A stretch of 64,000 nucleotides of DNA from Acidicapsa acidisoli. Its GTDB lineage: Bacteria > Acidobacteriota > Terriglobia > Terriglobales > Acidobacteriaceae. Position 1 is the stretch's first letter. Each line of letters opens with the position of its first letter. The notes beneath the pieces were generated by a model that worked only from the letters and a program-made list of their open reading frames with translations, made no database searches and was not told where the DNA came from. The translations under genes and the position numbers were made by a program. Of this stretch, positions 52,598 to 61,530 are shown in pieces. The stretch lies in NCBI RefSeq assembly GCF_025685625.1, contig NZ_JAGSYI010000003.1, positions 1 to 64,000 on the forward strand, written 5' to 3'.

Positions 52598-52945
52598 GGA
52601 CGGCAATCAGTTCAGGATCGAAGCTCCCGGTTGGTCGGCAGCTCGGAGGTTGGCAACTGGAGGAGTCGCCTTGTCGGAAAGGTGGTCGTTCGGCGCTGAC
52701 GCCCAGTTCCCGTGAAACGGGGTTTGCGGTAACTCGTCCGGCCCTGACCCCTCCGGCTGGGGAACCGATAAGCCGACTTTGAAGGCATTACGCGAATCAC
52801 TTCGTGCAAATCGAGGAGGAATTCACATACAGCGGAACCACGAAGACACCTTATCTCCCAACCTTAAAGCACTGGCGAGATCCTGAAGAAAAAACACTTT
52901 ATCTCCTGCTATGGGCCTACCCTAGGTGTAGCGGGGAAAGACTAC
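52598..52945. other. Spacer without a supportable gene
   Basis: It contains no convincing frame. It ends at the start of the truncated CNB gene. Confidence 0.5.
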
Positions 52946-53395
52946 ATGATCACTGCTGCAGAACTGGCGCCCATTCCTCTCTTCGCCGTCCTGGATGAAC
53001 CCGCGCGCCAAAGACTCGCACAAAAGGCTGCGGATATCCGCGTTGAAGACGGTGATCGGGTCATACGCGAAGGCGAGGATCCTCGTTTTTTTGTCGTTCT
53101 CGAGGGCTCACTCCAGGTAGTGAAAGATATTGTGGGACAACGCCGGGAGCTTGAGCAACTCAAGGCGGGCGAGTTTTTTGGCGAGATTCCAATCCTCCTG
53201 GGCACCGCAAATATCGTCTCCGTGCTAGCCGTAACTCGCTGCCGCCTGGCGCGTTTCGACCGACAGCAACTTCAGGAGTTGATTCGAGATTCCGCCTCGA
53301 GCGGCACCGCCATTTTTCAGACGATGACGGACCGACTCTCAATGGCGCCACAGTACGTAAAGGAGACCCCCTCCTCACGAGTTCTTTTGGTGGGG
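52946..53395 (+). pseudogene. CNB-domain thioredoxin-reductase-like protein, truncated
   Basis: A cyclic-nucleotide-binding fold (about 10-130; FFVVLEGSLQVVKDIVGQRR, then AGEFFGEIPILLGTANIVSV) is followed by the linker VKETPSSRVLLVGS that in this family leads to an FAD/NAD(P) oxidoreductase of about 400 more residues. Instead the sequence runs into a prolyl oligopeptidase fragment at about 53381-53395 and stops at 53416. The CNB part is intact, the enzyme part lost. Confidence 0.7.
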
Positions 53396-53681
53396 TCCTG
53401 CTGGTGGGGGCAGTAGTGACGCAACACCCTGAACTTTTCGTGCAGGGATTTGCATTGCTCCTCTGCTCGACATGGTCCGGTATGAACTTTTCGACCGGGC
53501 AGCCCGGTGGCGAGGTGAGTACAGTTCAACAGCCAATCCCAACGAATTTCAGGCTCTTTACGGCTACTCTCCTTACCACCGAGTCAAGAGTGACGTGAAC
53601 TATCCCGCGATGCTCTTTGTGACTGGTGATCAGGACGACAGGTGCAATCCAGCGTATGTTCGCAAGATGGCTGCGCGGCTT
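53381..53681 (+). pseudogene. Prolyl oligopeptidase fragment
   Basis: FGGVLLVGAVVTQHPELF in one frame, then LLDMVRYELFDRAARWRGEY, YGYSPYHRVKSDVNYPAMLF and VTGDQDDRCNPAYVRKMAAR in another match the C-terminal catalytic domain of S9A peptidases, with the Asp of the triad in DQDDR. The catalytic Ser region is largely lost, and a frameshift separates the two blocks. The end fuses to an Oar-receptor fragment. Confidence 0.65.
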
Positions 53682-54031
53682 GGTTTAACAATCACTACGG
53701 CGCATCGCAAGCAGCGCTCCGCCAGAGCGATTTTGGTGGAACGGCGGGAGGTCCGCTGCGCCCACACTGTGTCAACCGGGACGCCTGCAGGTCGTTCTTC
53801 TTCGCCTCGTATGAAGGACTGCAACTAACTCAGCCGCAGGCTGCATCCGCTCAGCTTGTACCCGATGTGTACTTGCGAGAGTAAGCGCCTGCGCTCCTGC
53901 AGCCGATCTTGAATGCTTTCCCGCTGCCTTCTTCAGGAGGGAACGACTACGGCACTGCCGATAACTCGGCATCCTCTGCCTCCGGAAGCGTACTTGGATC
54001 GTATATCGCGGCTTCTGAACTCATCTCACTT
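53681..54031 (+). pseudogene. Oar-type TonB receptor fragment
   Basis: WFNNHYGASQAALRQSDFGG, TAGGPLRPHCVNRDAC, SFFFASYEGLQLTQPQAASA and, after an in-frame TAA at 53882, APALLQPILNAFPLPSSGGN match the plug/barrel start of CarboxypepD_reg receptors (compare the intact one at 9115-12138, NLGGPIVKKKVFFFVNYEGN). The gene is truncated on both sides. Confidence 0.65.
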
Positions 54032-54176
54032 CCTCCGAAATTTGGAGGTCCCCATTTTGCCTACTGCACGTTGCTGCTTGTCTCGTGCAACGCATAGTTC
54101 CACTCAGCGCTTTACGCCATATTTTATGAACTTAGAGATCATGTTACTTGACGGTTAAATTCTGGACACTTGTTGA

Positions 54177-54419
54177 GTGTCCAGACTGCAGGCCAAGCTC
54201 GGATCGAGAATACGCGAACTACGAGACTTGGCGGGCGTCAGCCGAGAAGAATATGCCGCTAAAGTGCGGCTCAGTTCCCGGCGGATCGCCTCGATCGAAC
54301 TCGGTAAGGGATGGCCGAGGCCAGACGCATTAGAACGAATTGCTAAATCGTTCGGATTGGAAGTGAGGGACTTGTTTGATTTCTCGGCACCTCGAATTCT
54401 TCCCCGCAAAAGTCTCTAG
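54177..54419 (+). CDS. XRE-family DNA-binding protein
   Basis: The GTG at 54177 opens an 80-residue protein that is essentially one lambda-repressor-like HTH: LGSRIRELRDLAGVSREEYA, then LSSRRIASIELGKGWPRPDA and LERIAKSFGLEVRDLFDFSA. It has no clear ribosome binding site. It may be the antitoxin or repressor of a lost system or act with the TA pair at 54798. Confidence 0.75.
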   Translation: MSRLQAKLGSRIRELRDLAGVSREEYAAKVRLSSRRIASIELGKGWPRPDALERIAKSFGLEVRDLFDFSAPRILPRKSL

Positions 54420-54591
54420 CAAAAATCTTGAACGTTCTGAACGAAACTCGAGTTCGCGTACGACAAGCGCGTACCATGAAGTCTAACTTCATGCCAAAAG
54501 GTCGCTGAATCTCGCCTTGGAACCTGTGAAGCCGACTGAATCGGATCAAATTGCTCTACATTGCGTGATCGGACTCGATGTCCGGGAGTGT

Positions 54592-54717
54592 TCAGCCCTT
54601 TTGTTTTGCCCAGCGACGTTTCACTGCCGCAGCAATGCGAGCCCGGCCCTCTGCAGAGAGATTTCGCTTCTTCTTGGCCGGTTGAACCGGTATAGATGAA
54701 TCCTGCATGTGGCTCAT
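54592..54717 (-). CDS. 41-residue basic peptide
   Basis: MSHMQDSSIPVQPAKKKRNL then SAEGRARIAAAVKRRWAKQK is a Lys/Arg-rich helix of a type often found as a short basic tail in Acidobacteria and related genomes (SAEGRARIAAAxRxRWAK). AAGG lies at suitable spacing before the ATG at 54717. DNA or RNA binding is possible. It was too short for routine gene calling. Confidence 0.45.
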   Translation of the reverse strand: MSHMQDSSIPVQPAKKKRNLSAEGRARIAAAVKRRWAKQKG

Positions 54718-54797
54718 AGAGTGCGACCTTGCTTGAAAAGTTTGGGCGACATGCACCCGAGTTGATAATTCTTCCCTATAGAGAGTAGGATTATTCT

Positions 54798-55415
54798 ATG
54801 AACGACGCAGTCTACACCCCCGCACAAGCTTCCGCAGTTGCCGATCTGCCGCTGAAGGCCGTGCACAAACTAATCGACGGCCGGTTGATCCGTCCTCGAC
54901 GGAGGAGAGTAGGCCGGGAGACTCAACGGTTTCTCTCGCAGAACCAGTTGGTGTATCTCCGGCTGGAAGCCGAAGGAGTGAAGCTGTTGCCGCTAGCCAC
55001 CCGCCGCGAAGTCGCGAAGGCCGTAGCGAACTCGCCCGAAATCGACATGGTCCACCTGTCCGAAGGTTCGGCTGTCACGATTCAGGTAAAGCATGTGCGC
55101 CAGGAAATCGAACAGCAGTTGATGCGGCTCACTAAGGCCCAACAGATGACGACCTCCGATCCAGAGATTTTGCGCGGCACGCCCGTCTACAGGGGAACAC
55201 GCATTCCCGTCGAACTCATCGCGGAGATGCTGGCCGATGGCGCCAGCGTTGAGGAAATCCTCGAAGGATATCCGGCTCTGGACCGAACCAAGGTGGAACT
55301 GGCGACGCTCTACGTGCGCGCCTTTCCGCGGCGTGGCCGTCCGTCGCAACGCCCCTGGACGGCTGCAAAGAAACCTGCCGGCGCGCTCTTACGCGCAAAG
55401 GCTCTGGCAGAGTAA
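54798..55415 (+). CDS. DUF433 antitoxin with N-terminal HTH
   Basis: The 205-residue protein has an N-terminal MerR-like winged helix (about 1-60, YTPAQASAVADLPLKAVHKL, then LSQNQLVYLRLEAEG) and a C-terminal DUF433 domain (about 115-175, EILRGTPVYRGTRIPVELIA and DGASVEEILEGYPALDRTKV). DUF433 proteins are the usual partners of DUF5615 PIN-like toxins, and the next gene is exactly that, three bases downstream. The HTH may autoregulate the pair. Confidence 0.88.
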   Translation: MNDAVYTPAQASAVADLPLKAVHKLIDGRLIRPRRRRVGRETQRFLSQNQLVYLRLEAEGVKLLPLATRREVAKAVANSPEIDMVHLSEGSAVTIQVKHVRQEIEQQLMRLTKAQQMTTSDPEILRGTPVYRGTRIPVELIAEMLADGASVEEILEGYPALDRTKVELATLYVRAFPRRGRPSQRPWTAAKKPAGALLRAKALAE

Positions 55416-55418
55416 CGC

Positions 55419-55796
55419 GTGAAGTGGTTGATAGATGAATGCCTCCACACCTCTCTGGTTGAACTAGCCCATAGCCGCGGACAGGTCGCCGACCATGTGA
55501 ACTACCTGGGTCAGGGAAGTTCCAAAGACTGGGAACTGATGGAGATAGTAGTCGAGCATGACTACACATTCGTCACCAACAATCGATTCGATTTCCTCGC
55601 GCTTTACAAGAAGGAGATGTTCCACGCCGGTTTGGTGGTTATCGTGCCAAATGTGACACCCAAGCGGCAGCGGGAACTCTTCAGCGCGGTACTGGATCAT
55701 GCTGGCCCACGGGAACTGATCAACACTGTCATTGAGGTCAACTTCGTTCGACAACAGATTGAATGCGTGGAATACCCCTATCCGAAGGACGAATAG
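55419..55796 (+). CDS. DUF5615 PIN-like toxin
   Basis: The GTG start gives 125 residues. MKWLIDECLHTSLVELAHSR has the first acidic site of the PIN-like fold (Asp-Glu), and DYTFVTNNRFDFLALYKKEM with the following HAGLVVIVPN matches the DUF5615 core. Most members have Asp where Asn lies in TNNRFDF, but Asp-Phe remains. The family are Mg-dependent ribonuclease-like toxins. It forms a TA operon with the DUF433 gene. Confidence 0.85.
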   Translation: MKWLIDECLHTSLVELAHSRGQVADHVNYLGQGSSKDWELMEIVVEHDYTFVTNNRFDFLALYKKEMFHAGLVVIVPNVTPKRQRELFSAVLDHAGPRELINTVIEVNFVRQQIECVEYPYPKDE

Positions 55797-56271
55797 ACCG
55801 GGCAAGAATCTGGAAAACCTGCGTATCGATTGAATCTTCTGCTTTCCGTCGCGACGCTCTGCCCGTCGGGTTCTATAAAAGGGGATGTCGAGTAAAAGCA
55901 CTTCTCCTCAGCCGCGAGGAGGGGATGTTTTTCGGATATCCAGCCCAGCTCGCAGCTCCACGAACTCTTTCCGGAGCACAGCTCGCCTCACCGAATGCAT
56001 CGAACATTTGTGAGATCATGTTTTTTGCGTTCTTTCGCGCGGCCTCATTGCGCCATTAAGCAGCGTGATGGCAATTGCCAACCATGGTTCTATTTGAGAC
56101 TCGTGGCCTATGGCTTTGTTGGGTTGTCCGAGGGGGCATAGGGTGAGCCTGAAACTTTGCCTTTTGATGGCGTGGCTTATCCCGACGGAAGATACTCACC
56201 CTCGAACCCGAGCGCTCAGTGCCGGCGAATCGCGCATTTGCTAATCTCGCATTCCGACGGGCGTTGTGCAC
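55797..56271. other. Spacer between TA pair and IS110 remnant
   Basis: No supportable gene. I see no tRNA gene that could be an integration target. Confidence 0.5.
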
Positions 56272-56622
56272 TCAAGCTGCTTGTGACTTCAGATGCTCAG
56301 CGTCGAACGATTCTCCTTTCTTCCAAATCTTCAGGGCAATGGCAGCGATCTTGCGGGCCAAGGTCAACCCTGCCATCTCCGGCCGCATTCCCTTCTTGAG
56401 CAGTCCGAGGTAAAACTTGCGAAAGTCTCCCTGGCCAACGCTGGCCGCATTGGCTGCGCCCTTGAACACATTCTTCAATTCGTGGTTGTAATTCCAGTTC
56501 AGCCCGCGAATCAGTGCCGGTCTTTTCTTGCGCTCCAATTGTCCGTCGATCACGCGGTACTCGGCGCTGTCGCGGGTCTCCTCAGCGCTCGGTAGTATCT
56601 CTTCTGTGTAGAGCGAAGTCAT
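56272..56622 (-). mobile_element. IS110-family transposase, C-terminal remnant
   Basis: The 116-codon frame matches the C-terminal transposase_20 region: ALIRGLNWNYNHELKNVFKG, then FYLGLLKKGMRPEMAGLTLA and RKIAAIALKIWKKGESFD. The catalytic N-terminal part and the Ser-loop of the C-terminal domain are missing. It cannot be the other half of the fragment at 49686 because the order on this strand is wrong for that. Confidence 0.75.
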
Positions 56623-56722
56623 GGGCCGATCTGAATATTATCCTTCAGAATTCGACTTAACTCCGGTTTAACGCTCAGAAATTCAATGCCTGGCTCAGTA
56701 TTTCCATAGTGAGGTTAACGCC

Positions 56723-57034
56723 ATGGAGTATCCCGGAATGAATAGTCAAGCAGCCACAACCCAACCACCGACGCCGTCTACAGGCATCCAGAACCTTCCC
56801 TCCCAGGTGAAGGCGCAAGCCGTTGAAGCGGCCCATCCCGCTTCTTCGTTGATGGATAAAGCAACACAGCACAGAACCCAATCGCACGAAAGCGGATCGA
56901 ATCAGGCCGATGGCAAGGAAGCCCTTCGCCATAACCAGAGCAGCATCAATATATCCCAGAAAGCCCTCAGCCCAACCGACAGCCATAAGGGCAATACCAA
57001 CACTCAGAACCGCAGCCGCGGAATGGAGAGGTGA
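56723..57034 (+). CDS. Mobilisation-region protein, small and polar
   Basis: The 103-residue product is rich in Gln, Ser, His and Asn (MNSQAATTQPPTPSTGIQNL, then QSHESGSNQADGKEALRHNQ), probably disordered. GAGG lies eight bases before the ATG. It begins the plus-strand run that leads to the relaxase and stops three bases before the next gene. Role unknown, likely an accessory. Confidence 0.55.
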   Translation: MEYPGMNSQAATTQPPTPSTGIQNLPSQVKAQAVEAAHPASSLMDKATQHRTQSHESGSNQADGKEALRHNQSSINISQKALSPTDSHKGNTNTQNRSRGMER

Positions 57035-57037
57035 GCC

Positions 57038-57280
57038 ATGCGAACAGCCGAACGTCTATTGCAAAGTTTTCGCTCTGAAAACGATGCAGCAAATCACAGC
57101 CCGCAGGTGCAGAAGCTTCTCACCGAATGGGAGCAGGATCGTGTTATGGCGCGCGAGCGCAACGAGACTGGTAAAGAGCCTGAAAATCGTCCGCTCGAAT
57201 TGAGAAATACGACCTCACGGAGCGCCAAGAGAAAACAACCTAAGAAGGAACAGTCGAAGGGTGTCGACATACCGTTCTGA
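57038..57280 (+). CDS. Small basic protein before the relaxase
   Basis: The 80-residue product is charged and helical (TAERLLQSFRSENDAANHSP, then LLTEWEQDRVMARERNETGK) with a basic tail. GAGGTGAG precedes the ATG. A DNA-binding accessory of the relaxosome is plausible given its place directly before the candidate oriT; there is no direct motif for it. Confidence 0.55.
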   Translation: MRTAERLLQSFRSENDAANHSPQVQKLLTEWEQDRVMARERNETGKEPENRPLELRNTTSRSAKRKQPKKEQSKGVDIPF

Positions 57281-57333
57281 AAAGCGCGTAAGCGTCCTAA
57301 GCTCTGCTTAGGGGACTCGTCTATACGCTTTTC
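57279..57333. other. Nested inverted repeats before the relaxase, candidate oriT
   Basis: CCTAAGC (57296-57302) and GCTTAGG (57306-57312) form a perfect inner hairpin. An outer pair GAAAAGCG (57279-57286) and CGCTTTTC (57326-57333) encloses it. The structure starts at the stop codon of the preceding gene and ends 84 bases before the relaxase ATG. It could be oriT, or a terminator/attenuator since the outer arm ends in TTTT. Confidence 0.45.
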
Positions 57334-57416
57334 TGAACCATCCATCAGGTTGATTTTTACTATTGCCGCTCTATCGTATCGGTTGTATTGCAGAGGCAAT
57401 TCACTCGGTGAGGCCG

Positions 57417-60299
57417 ATGGTTTTCATGAATCACATCAAGGGAGCTAAGGCAGCGAAGGATTACTATTCGCAGCATGTCGCGCCCGGCGATTACTACACG
57501 CACGACTCTGTAGAGATGCCGGGCGAATGGGGTGGCAAGGGAGCGAAAAGGCTTAGCCTGTCCGGTGAAGTTAAGAAGGAAGATTTTTTCGCCCTGTGCA
57601 AGAACCGCAATCCCCACACGGGGGAGCAAATAACGCCCCGCATGAAGGACGACAGGCGCGTTCTCACGGATATCACTTTCAATGCGCCGAAAGCGGTTTC
57701 TGGGGCGTATGAACTCGGTGGGGATGAACGCGTATATACCGTCCATCTAAATGCAGTCCGGGCAACAATGACGGAGATGGAAGAGGATGCAAAGGCCAGA
57801 GTCAGAAAAGGGGGCGCTGACCATGATGAGCTGACGGGCGAAATGGTCTACGCGCTTAACAGCCATCGAACGGCGAGGCAGGTTAATGGGAGGATCGATT
57901 TCCACCTGCATACTCACGCGACCGTACAGAATATGACCTTCAGTCAGTCGGAGCAGGACTGGCGGGCGATTCAGCTTGGGGATATCGTTAGAGACAAGGG
58001 CTACTACCAAGCAGCGTATCTTTCCCGACTAGCAAATGGAATGAAGGAACTAGGATACGGGGTTGAGAAAGACGGCAATAGCTTTACCCTGGCCGGTATC
58101 TCCCGTCAAACTATCGAGAAATTCTCGCAACGTACTGCCGTTATCGAAGCCGAAGCCGAAAGGCGAGGCATTACGAGTGCGGAAGAAAAAGGCAAACTCG
58201 GCCGCAAAACACGAGAGAAGAAATCTGCGCAACCAGCTAGCATGTCGGAACTGCGCAAGGAATGGACAGCGCGCGCCACACCAGAAGAACTGCTTGCATT
58301 GCAAACAGCACGCCATGGATGGAGCAAAGGCGACGCAGCGATAACGCCCGAGCGGGCCAAAGAATACGCGCTGGAGCACTCGTTTCAGAAAGCATCGACT
58401 GTCTCAGAAAAACGCCTGAAACAGGAAGCGCTTGCCTATGGCGTTGGCTCCGTGTTGCCACAAAATGTTGCCGATATAACACAACATCCGGAAGTCATTG
58501 CCCAAAAGCGCGACGGCCAGGTGATGACGACAACGAAGGCCGTGCTACGTGATGAAATGGCGATGCTGCAATTCGCAATAGATGGACAGAGGAAATTCAG
58601 TGCCTTAGTCGGTACGGAGCGATTAAGCAAAGCGGACTTGTCTTATTTTTCGAATAAGCAGAGCAAGCAAGAGCCGTTCACCGGATCAAGAGGCGATTTA
58701 AAGGGCAACTCTACGGAAAGTCCGCAAAAATCGCTTTCAAACCCATCCCTCGATCCTCTTGGCGGGCTTTCCGATGAACAGAAAAAGACTGCCCTGCATG
58801 TGCTCAATAGCCGGGATACGGTCACAGGAATACGCGGCGGTCCCGGCACAGGCAAAACGCACATGCTGCAGACGGTGAACGGCGTGATTTCCGCGATTGA
58901 AAGTCGATCAGGTGATTACAACACGGTATACGCATTCGCCCAATCAACCACGGCCTCACGCGGTGAATTGCGGAAGGTCGGCTTTAAGGATGCCGAAACG
59001 CTCGCCACACTCTTTAAAAACGAGGAAATGCAAGCCCGCCTTCACAAACAATGGATTTTGCTCGATGAGGCCGGCCAGGCTTCTACGAAAGAGATGAAAC
59101 AGCTGTTCCAAATCGCAAAGGAACAGAAGGCGCGGGTGCTGCTTGTAGGAGATTATTTTCAGCATTCAAGTGTGGAAGCAGGCGATGCTTTCCGGCTCAT
59201 CGAAAGGGAGGGCGGCATAAAGTACGCCGTTATGAAGGATATTCGACGCCAGACGACTCCGGAATACAAGAGAGCCGTAGAGCATATCAACACCGGCACG
59301 GCAAAAGGCGCACAGAAGGGATTTGATGCATTAGACAAGCTTGGCTGGGTCGAAGAAGTTTCCGGGCCAGAAAGACATCAGAGGCTCGTTTCCGACTACC
59401 TGAAAGCCGTCGATGATGGGAAGACTGCCCTGATTGTGGCTCCAACGCATCGGGAGGGGAAAAAGCTGACGGAAGAATTGCGCGAAAGGCTTAGAGAGCG
59501 CGGCGCTATCACCGATGAGCGTGCTACAAAAGTCCGCGATAAGACCGGCTGGTCCGATGCCCAAAAGGGCGATGCCCGTAATTACGAGCCGCGCATGATT
59601 CTTGAGTTTCATCAAAATGCCAAAGGTTTTACTCGGGGAGACCAGGGTGTTGTCGCCGAGGACAAAGATAGGGCGTTCCTGCAGATGACAAATGGTTCCC
59701 GCGTCCCACTCCCAGTAAAGGAAGCAAATCGTTTTGAAGTCTATCGTGTGCGCGAGGAAGCGGTGGGCATCGGCGACCGGATACGAATCACAAAGAACGG
59801 CAAACTGAAGGTAGCAGGACAGGCAAAGGGAACGAGCGTCAATAATGGCGACCTGTATACAGTTGAGGGATATACGAAGCAGGGTGATTATCGTCTTTCC
59901 GGGGGCAAGCTTATGCCCAGAGATTTCGGCCATGTGGAGCTTGCCTATTACGACACCAGCTACAAATCCCAGAGCAAAACCGTGGACAGAATCTTCGTGG
60001 CGGAGGGGAAGGAGTCGTTAGGCGCGGCGAATCAGCAGCAATGGCTGGTGAGTACCACCCGTGGCCGGGAACAAGCAAAGATATACGTCGATTCCAAAGA
60101 GGACGTGCGCAACGCCATTGCGCGCACTGGACAGCGCCTGTCCGCAGTGGAGCTGACACGCACGAAATTAAGGCCAACCTGGCGCGAACGCTTCTCACAG
60201 ACGTTCGAGCGCAACCGTGTGAGCCGTTTCATACGGCAGCGTGCCGACGTAATCGCCGACTACTGGCGCTCGAAGCGGGAGGGCGTAACGTATGCCTGA
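57417..60299 (+). CDS. MobF-type conjugative relaxase with helicase domain
   Basis: From 57417 (GAGG upstream) the protein has 960 residues. The TrwC-like relaxase domain comes first: active-site Tyr pair in AKAAKDYYSQ with a second pair in GDYYTHDSVEMPGEWGGKGA, and the metal-binding three-His motif in DFHLHTHATVQNMTF. A RecD-like helicase follows with Walker A GIRGGPGTGKTHML, Walker B WILLDEAGQAS and a C-terminal WLVSTTRGREQAKIYV motif. It would nick oriT, stay bound to the 5' end and unwind the strand for transfer. It marks a mobilisable or conjugative element. Confidence 0.93.
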   Translation: MVFMNHIKGAKAAKDYYSQHVAPGDYYTHDSVEMPGEWGGKGAKRLSLSGEVKKEDFFALCKNRNPHTGEQITPRMKDDRRVLTDITFNAPKAVSGAYELGGDERVYTVHLNAVRATMTEMEEDAKARVRKGGADHDELTGEMVYALNSHRTARQVNGRIDFHLHTHATVQNMTFSQSEQDWRAIQLGDIVRDKGYYQAAYLSRLANGMKELGYGVEKDGNSFTLAGISRQTIEKFSQRTAVIEAEAERRGITSAEEKGKLGRKTREKKSAQPASMSELRKEWTARATPEELLALQTARHGWSKGDAAITPERAKEYALEHSFQKASTVSEKRLKQEALAYGVGSVLPQNVADITQHPEVIAQKRDGQVMTTTKAVLRDEMAMLQFAIDGQRKFSALVGTERLSKADLSYFSNKQSKQEPFTGSRGDLKGNSTESPQKSLSNPSLDPLGGLSDEQKKTALHVLNSRDTVTGIRGGPGTGKTHMLQTVNGVISAIESRSGDYNTVYAFAQSTTASRGELRKVGFKDAETLATLFKNEEMQARLHKQWILLDEAGQASTKEMKQLFQIAKEQKARVLLVGDYFQHSSVEAGDAFRLIEREGGIKYAVMKDIRRQTTPEYKRAVEHINTGTAKGAQKGFDALDKLGWVEEVSGPERHQRLVSDYLKAVDDGKTALIVAPTHREGKKLTEELRERLRERGAITDERATKVRDKTGWSDAQKGDARNYEPRMILEFHQNAKGFTRGDQGVVAEDKDRAFLQMTNGSRVPLPVKEANRFEVYRVREEAVGIGDRIRITKNGKLKVAGQAKGTSVNNGDLYTVEGYTKQGDYRLSGGKLMPRDFGHVELAYYDTSYKSQSKTVDRIFVAEGKESLGAANQQQWLVSTTRGREQAKIYVDSKEDVRNAIARTGQRLSAVELTRTKLRPTWRERFSQTFERNRVSRFIRQRADVIADYWRSKREGVTYA

Positions 60300-60759
60300 T
60301 ACGCAGAGCAAGTTCCTGAAGAACATCATTAAGCAGAACGAGACGATAGAAGAAAAGACCTACACCAGCGAGCGCCAGCATACCGCACAGGCCTTTACCC
60401 TGCATGTGGATTACCGCGACGGCAGGCAATCGGAAGGCTTCGCCTGGGCTCACTATGCGGGTTACCGATGGTCCGACAACAGCGACTCCGAAAGGCTACT
60501 GCTTATCTTCGGACCGCGCGCGGTGGAGATTGAAGGGCATAACCTGGGCGTGCTGGTGGCCGAGATCCGCGACGGCCAACTCAACAGCATCAGGGAGCTT
60601 CCATCAGGCCAGCAAATGCTCCTGCGGCAGTCCAATCCCGACAACCAGCCCATCATTGCCGCCGTGCGCTCGTACCCGGATATGGAATCGATTCTCAAGG
60701 AGATAAAGGGGGAAGATGACAATGATCAAAGCAGACATGTTCGACGGCTTCAACGATGA
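60292..60759 (+). CDS. Relaxase-linked protein of unknown function
   Basis: The 155-residue protein overlaps the relaxase end by eight bases, so it is translated with it. A helical start (FLKNIIKQNETIEEKTYTSE) leads to a beta-rich centre (FTLHVDYRDGRQSEGFAWAH, then LLLIFGPRAVEIEGHNLGVL) and a C-terminal region ESILKEIKGEDDN. I do not recognise the family. It may regulate transfer. Confidence 0.65.
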   Translation: MPDTQSKFLKNIIKQNETIEEKTYTSERQHTAQAFTLHVDYRDGRQSEGFAWAHYAGYRWSDNSDSERLLLIFGPRAVEIEGHNLGVLVAEIRDGQLNSIRELPSGQQMLLRQSNPDNQPIIAAVRSYPDMESILKEIKGEDDNDQSRHVRRLQR

Positions 60760-61051
60760 CGACTTGCGAGAGGTCAAGACGCTGGCGGATAAGCTTCTGA
60801 AAAACCGTGACGATAATCGCAAAGACAAGGCTCTCGAACAGGCGCGTGCTACCCTCGCCGCCGTAGGCTTAACCTTGAAAGACCTTGGTAAAGCCAAAAC
60901 GAAGGCCGCCAAGGGGCCTCAATATAAGGGCGGGCATGTGTACCAGCACCCGACCAACAAAACGCTTGTATGGAAGGCTAAGGGGCAAAAGCCCGGATGG
61001 CTGCGCGAGCTGGAGTCAGAGGACAAGAAGGCGGTGGAAATTGGACTATGA
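60716..61051 (+). CDS. H-NS-like nucleoid protein
   Basis: The 111-residue protein has an N-terminal helical oligomerisation region (DDDLREVKTLADKLLKNRDD) and a C-terminal H-NS-type DNA-binding loop: YQHPTNKTLVWKAKGQKPGW, in which the usual Gly-Arg-Gly/Gln-Gly-Arg hook appears as Lys-Gly-Gln-Lys-Pro. It probably silences the element in a new host ('stealth' function), as with plasmid H-NS homologues. It overlaps both neighbours in this tight operon. Confidence 0.82.
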   Translation: MTMIKADMFDGFNDDDLREVKTLADKLLKNRDDNRKDKALEQARATLAAVGLTLKDLGKAKTKAAKGPQYKGGHVYQHPTNKTLVWKAKGQKPGWLRELESEDKKAVEIGL

Positions 61052-61415
61052 AGAGACGAGTGCGGAATACCTCTCAAGAATAAAGACGGGTTTGAAGGAT
61101 GATGTGGCGTACGAGGTCTTCGTGGAGTCTATCGACCTTATCCGTAGCCTGGTCGATCAGGCCAAGGCGCACGGTTGCAGGTATTACTACGGGCGCGAAA
61201 AGCCAAAGACATTTGAGCTGCAGATGATTTTCGCAGGCGACAATGGTGAGGAATTTCGTGTTCGGGTGAGATTTGGGGCGAAGTATCAGGAGAGAGCTAA
61301 GCATCCCATTGGCTATGAGACACGGTTTGTATTTTCTACGGCAATCCTGAATCTTGTGCTCAACACCCCCGGCATAGAACCGATGAGGTACACCCCTCGC
61401 GGGAAGCTGATTTGA
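61041..61415 (+). CDS. Unknown protein in the relaxase operon
   Basis: The TTG at 61041, overlapping the H-NS stop and preceded by GGTGGAAA, gives 124 residues (LDYEETSAEYLSRIKTGLKD, then GREKPKTFELQMIFAGDNGE and ETRFVFSTAILNLVLNTPGI). The start rests on that overlap; the frame is open upstream but in sequence belonging to the H-NS gene. No family recognised. Confidence 0.55.
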   Translation: MDYEETSAEYLSRIKTGLKDDVAYEVFVESIDLIRSLVDQAKAHGCRYYYGREKPKTFELQMIFAGDNGEEFRVRVRFGAKYQERAKHPIGYETRFVFSTAILNLVLNTPGIEPMRYTPRGKLI

Positions 61416-61530
61416 CGGAAGAGTCTGAGTTTCTACGTCCAAGTGACGCGTTTCGGATCATAGTTGATAAACACCCAAGTGCTACATGTAGAAACTTATG
61501 CGCTATCATTTGCCCAGCGGGAGGCAAGGT

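Noticed and set aside
49686-56622. The two IS110 fragments as halves of one split element
   Set aside because: Both are on the minus strand but the N-terminal piece lies at lower coordinates, the wrong order for a simple insertion.
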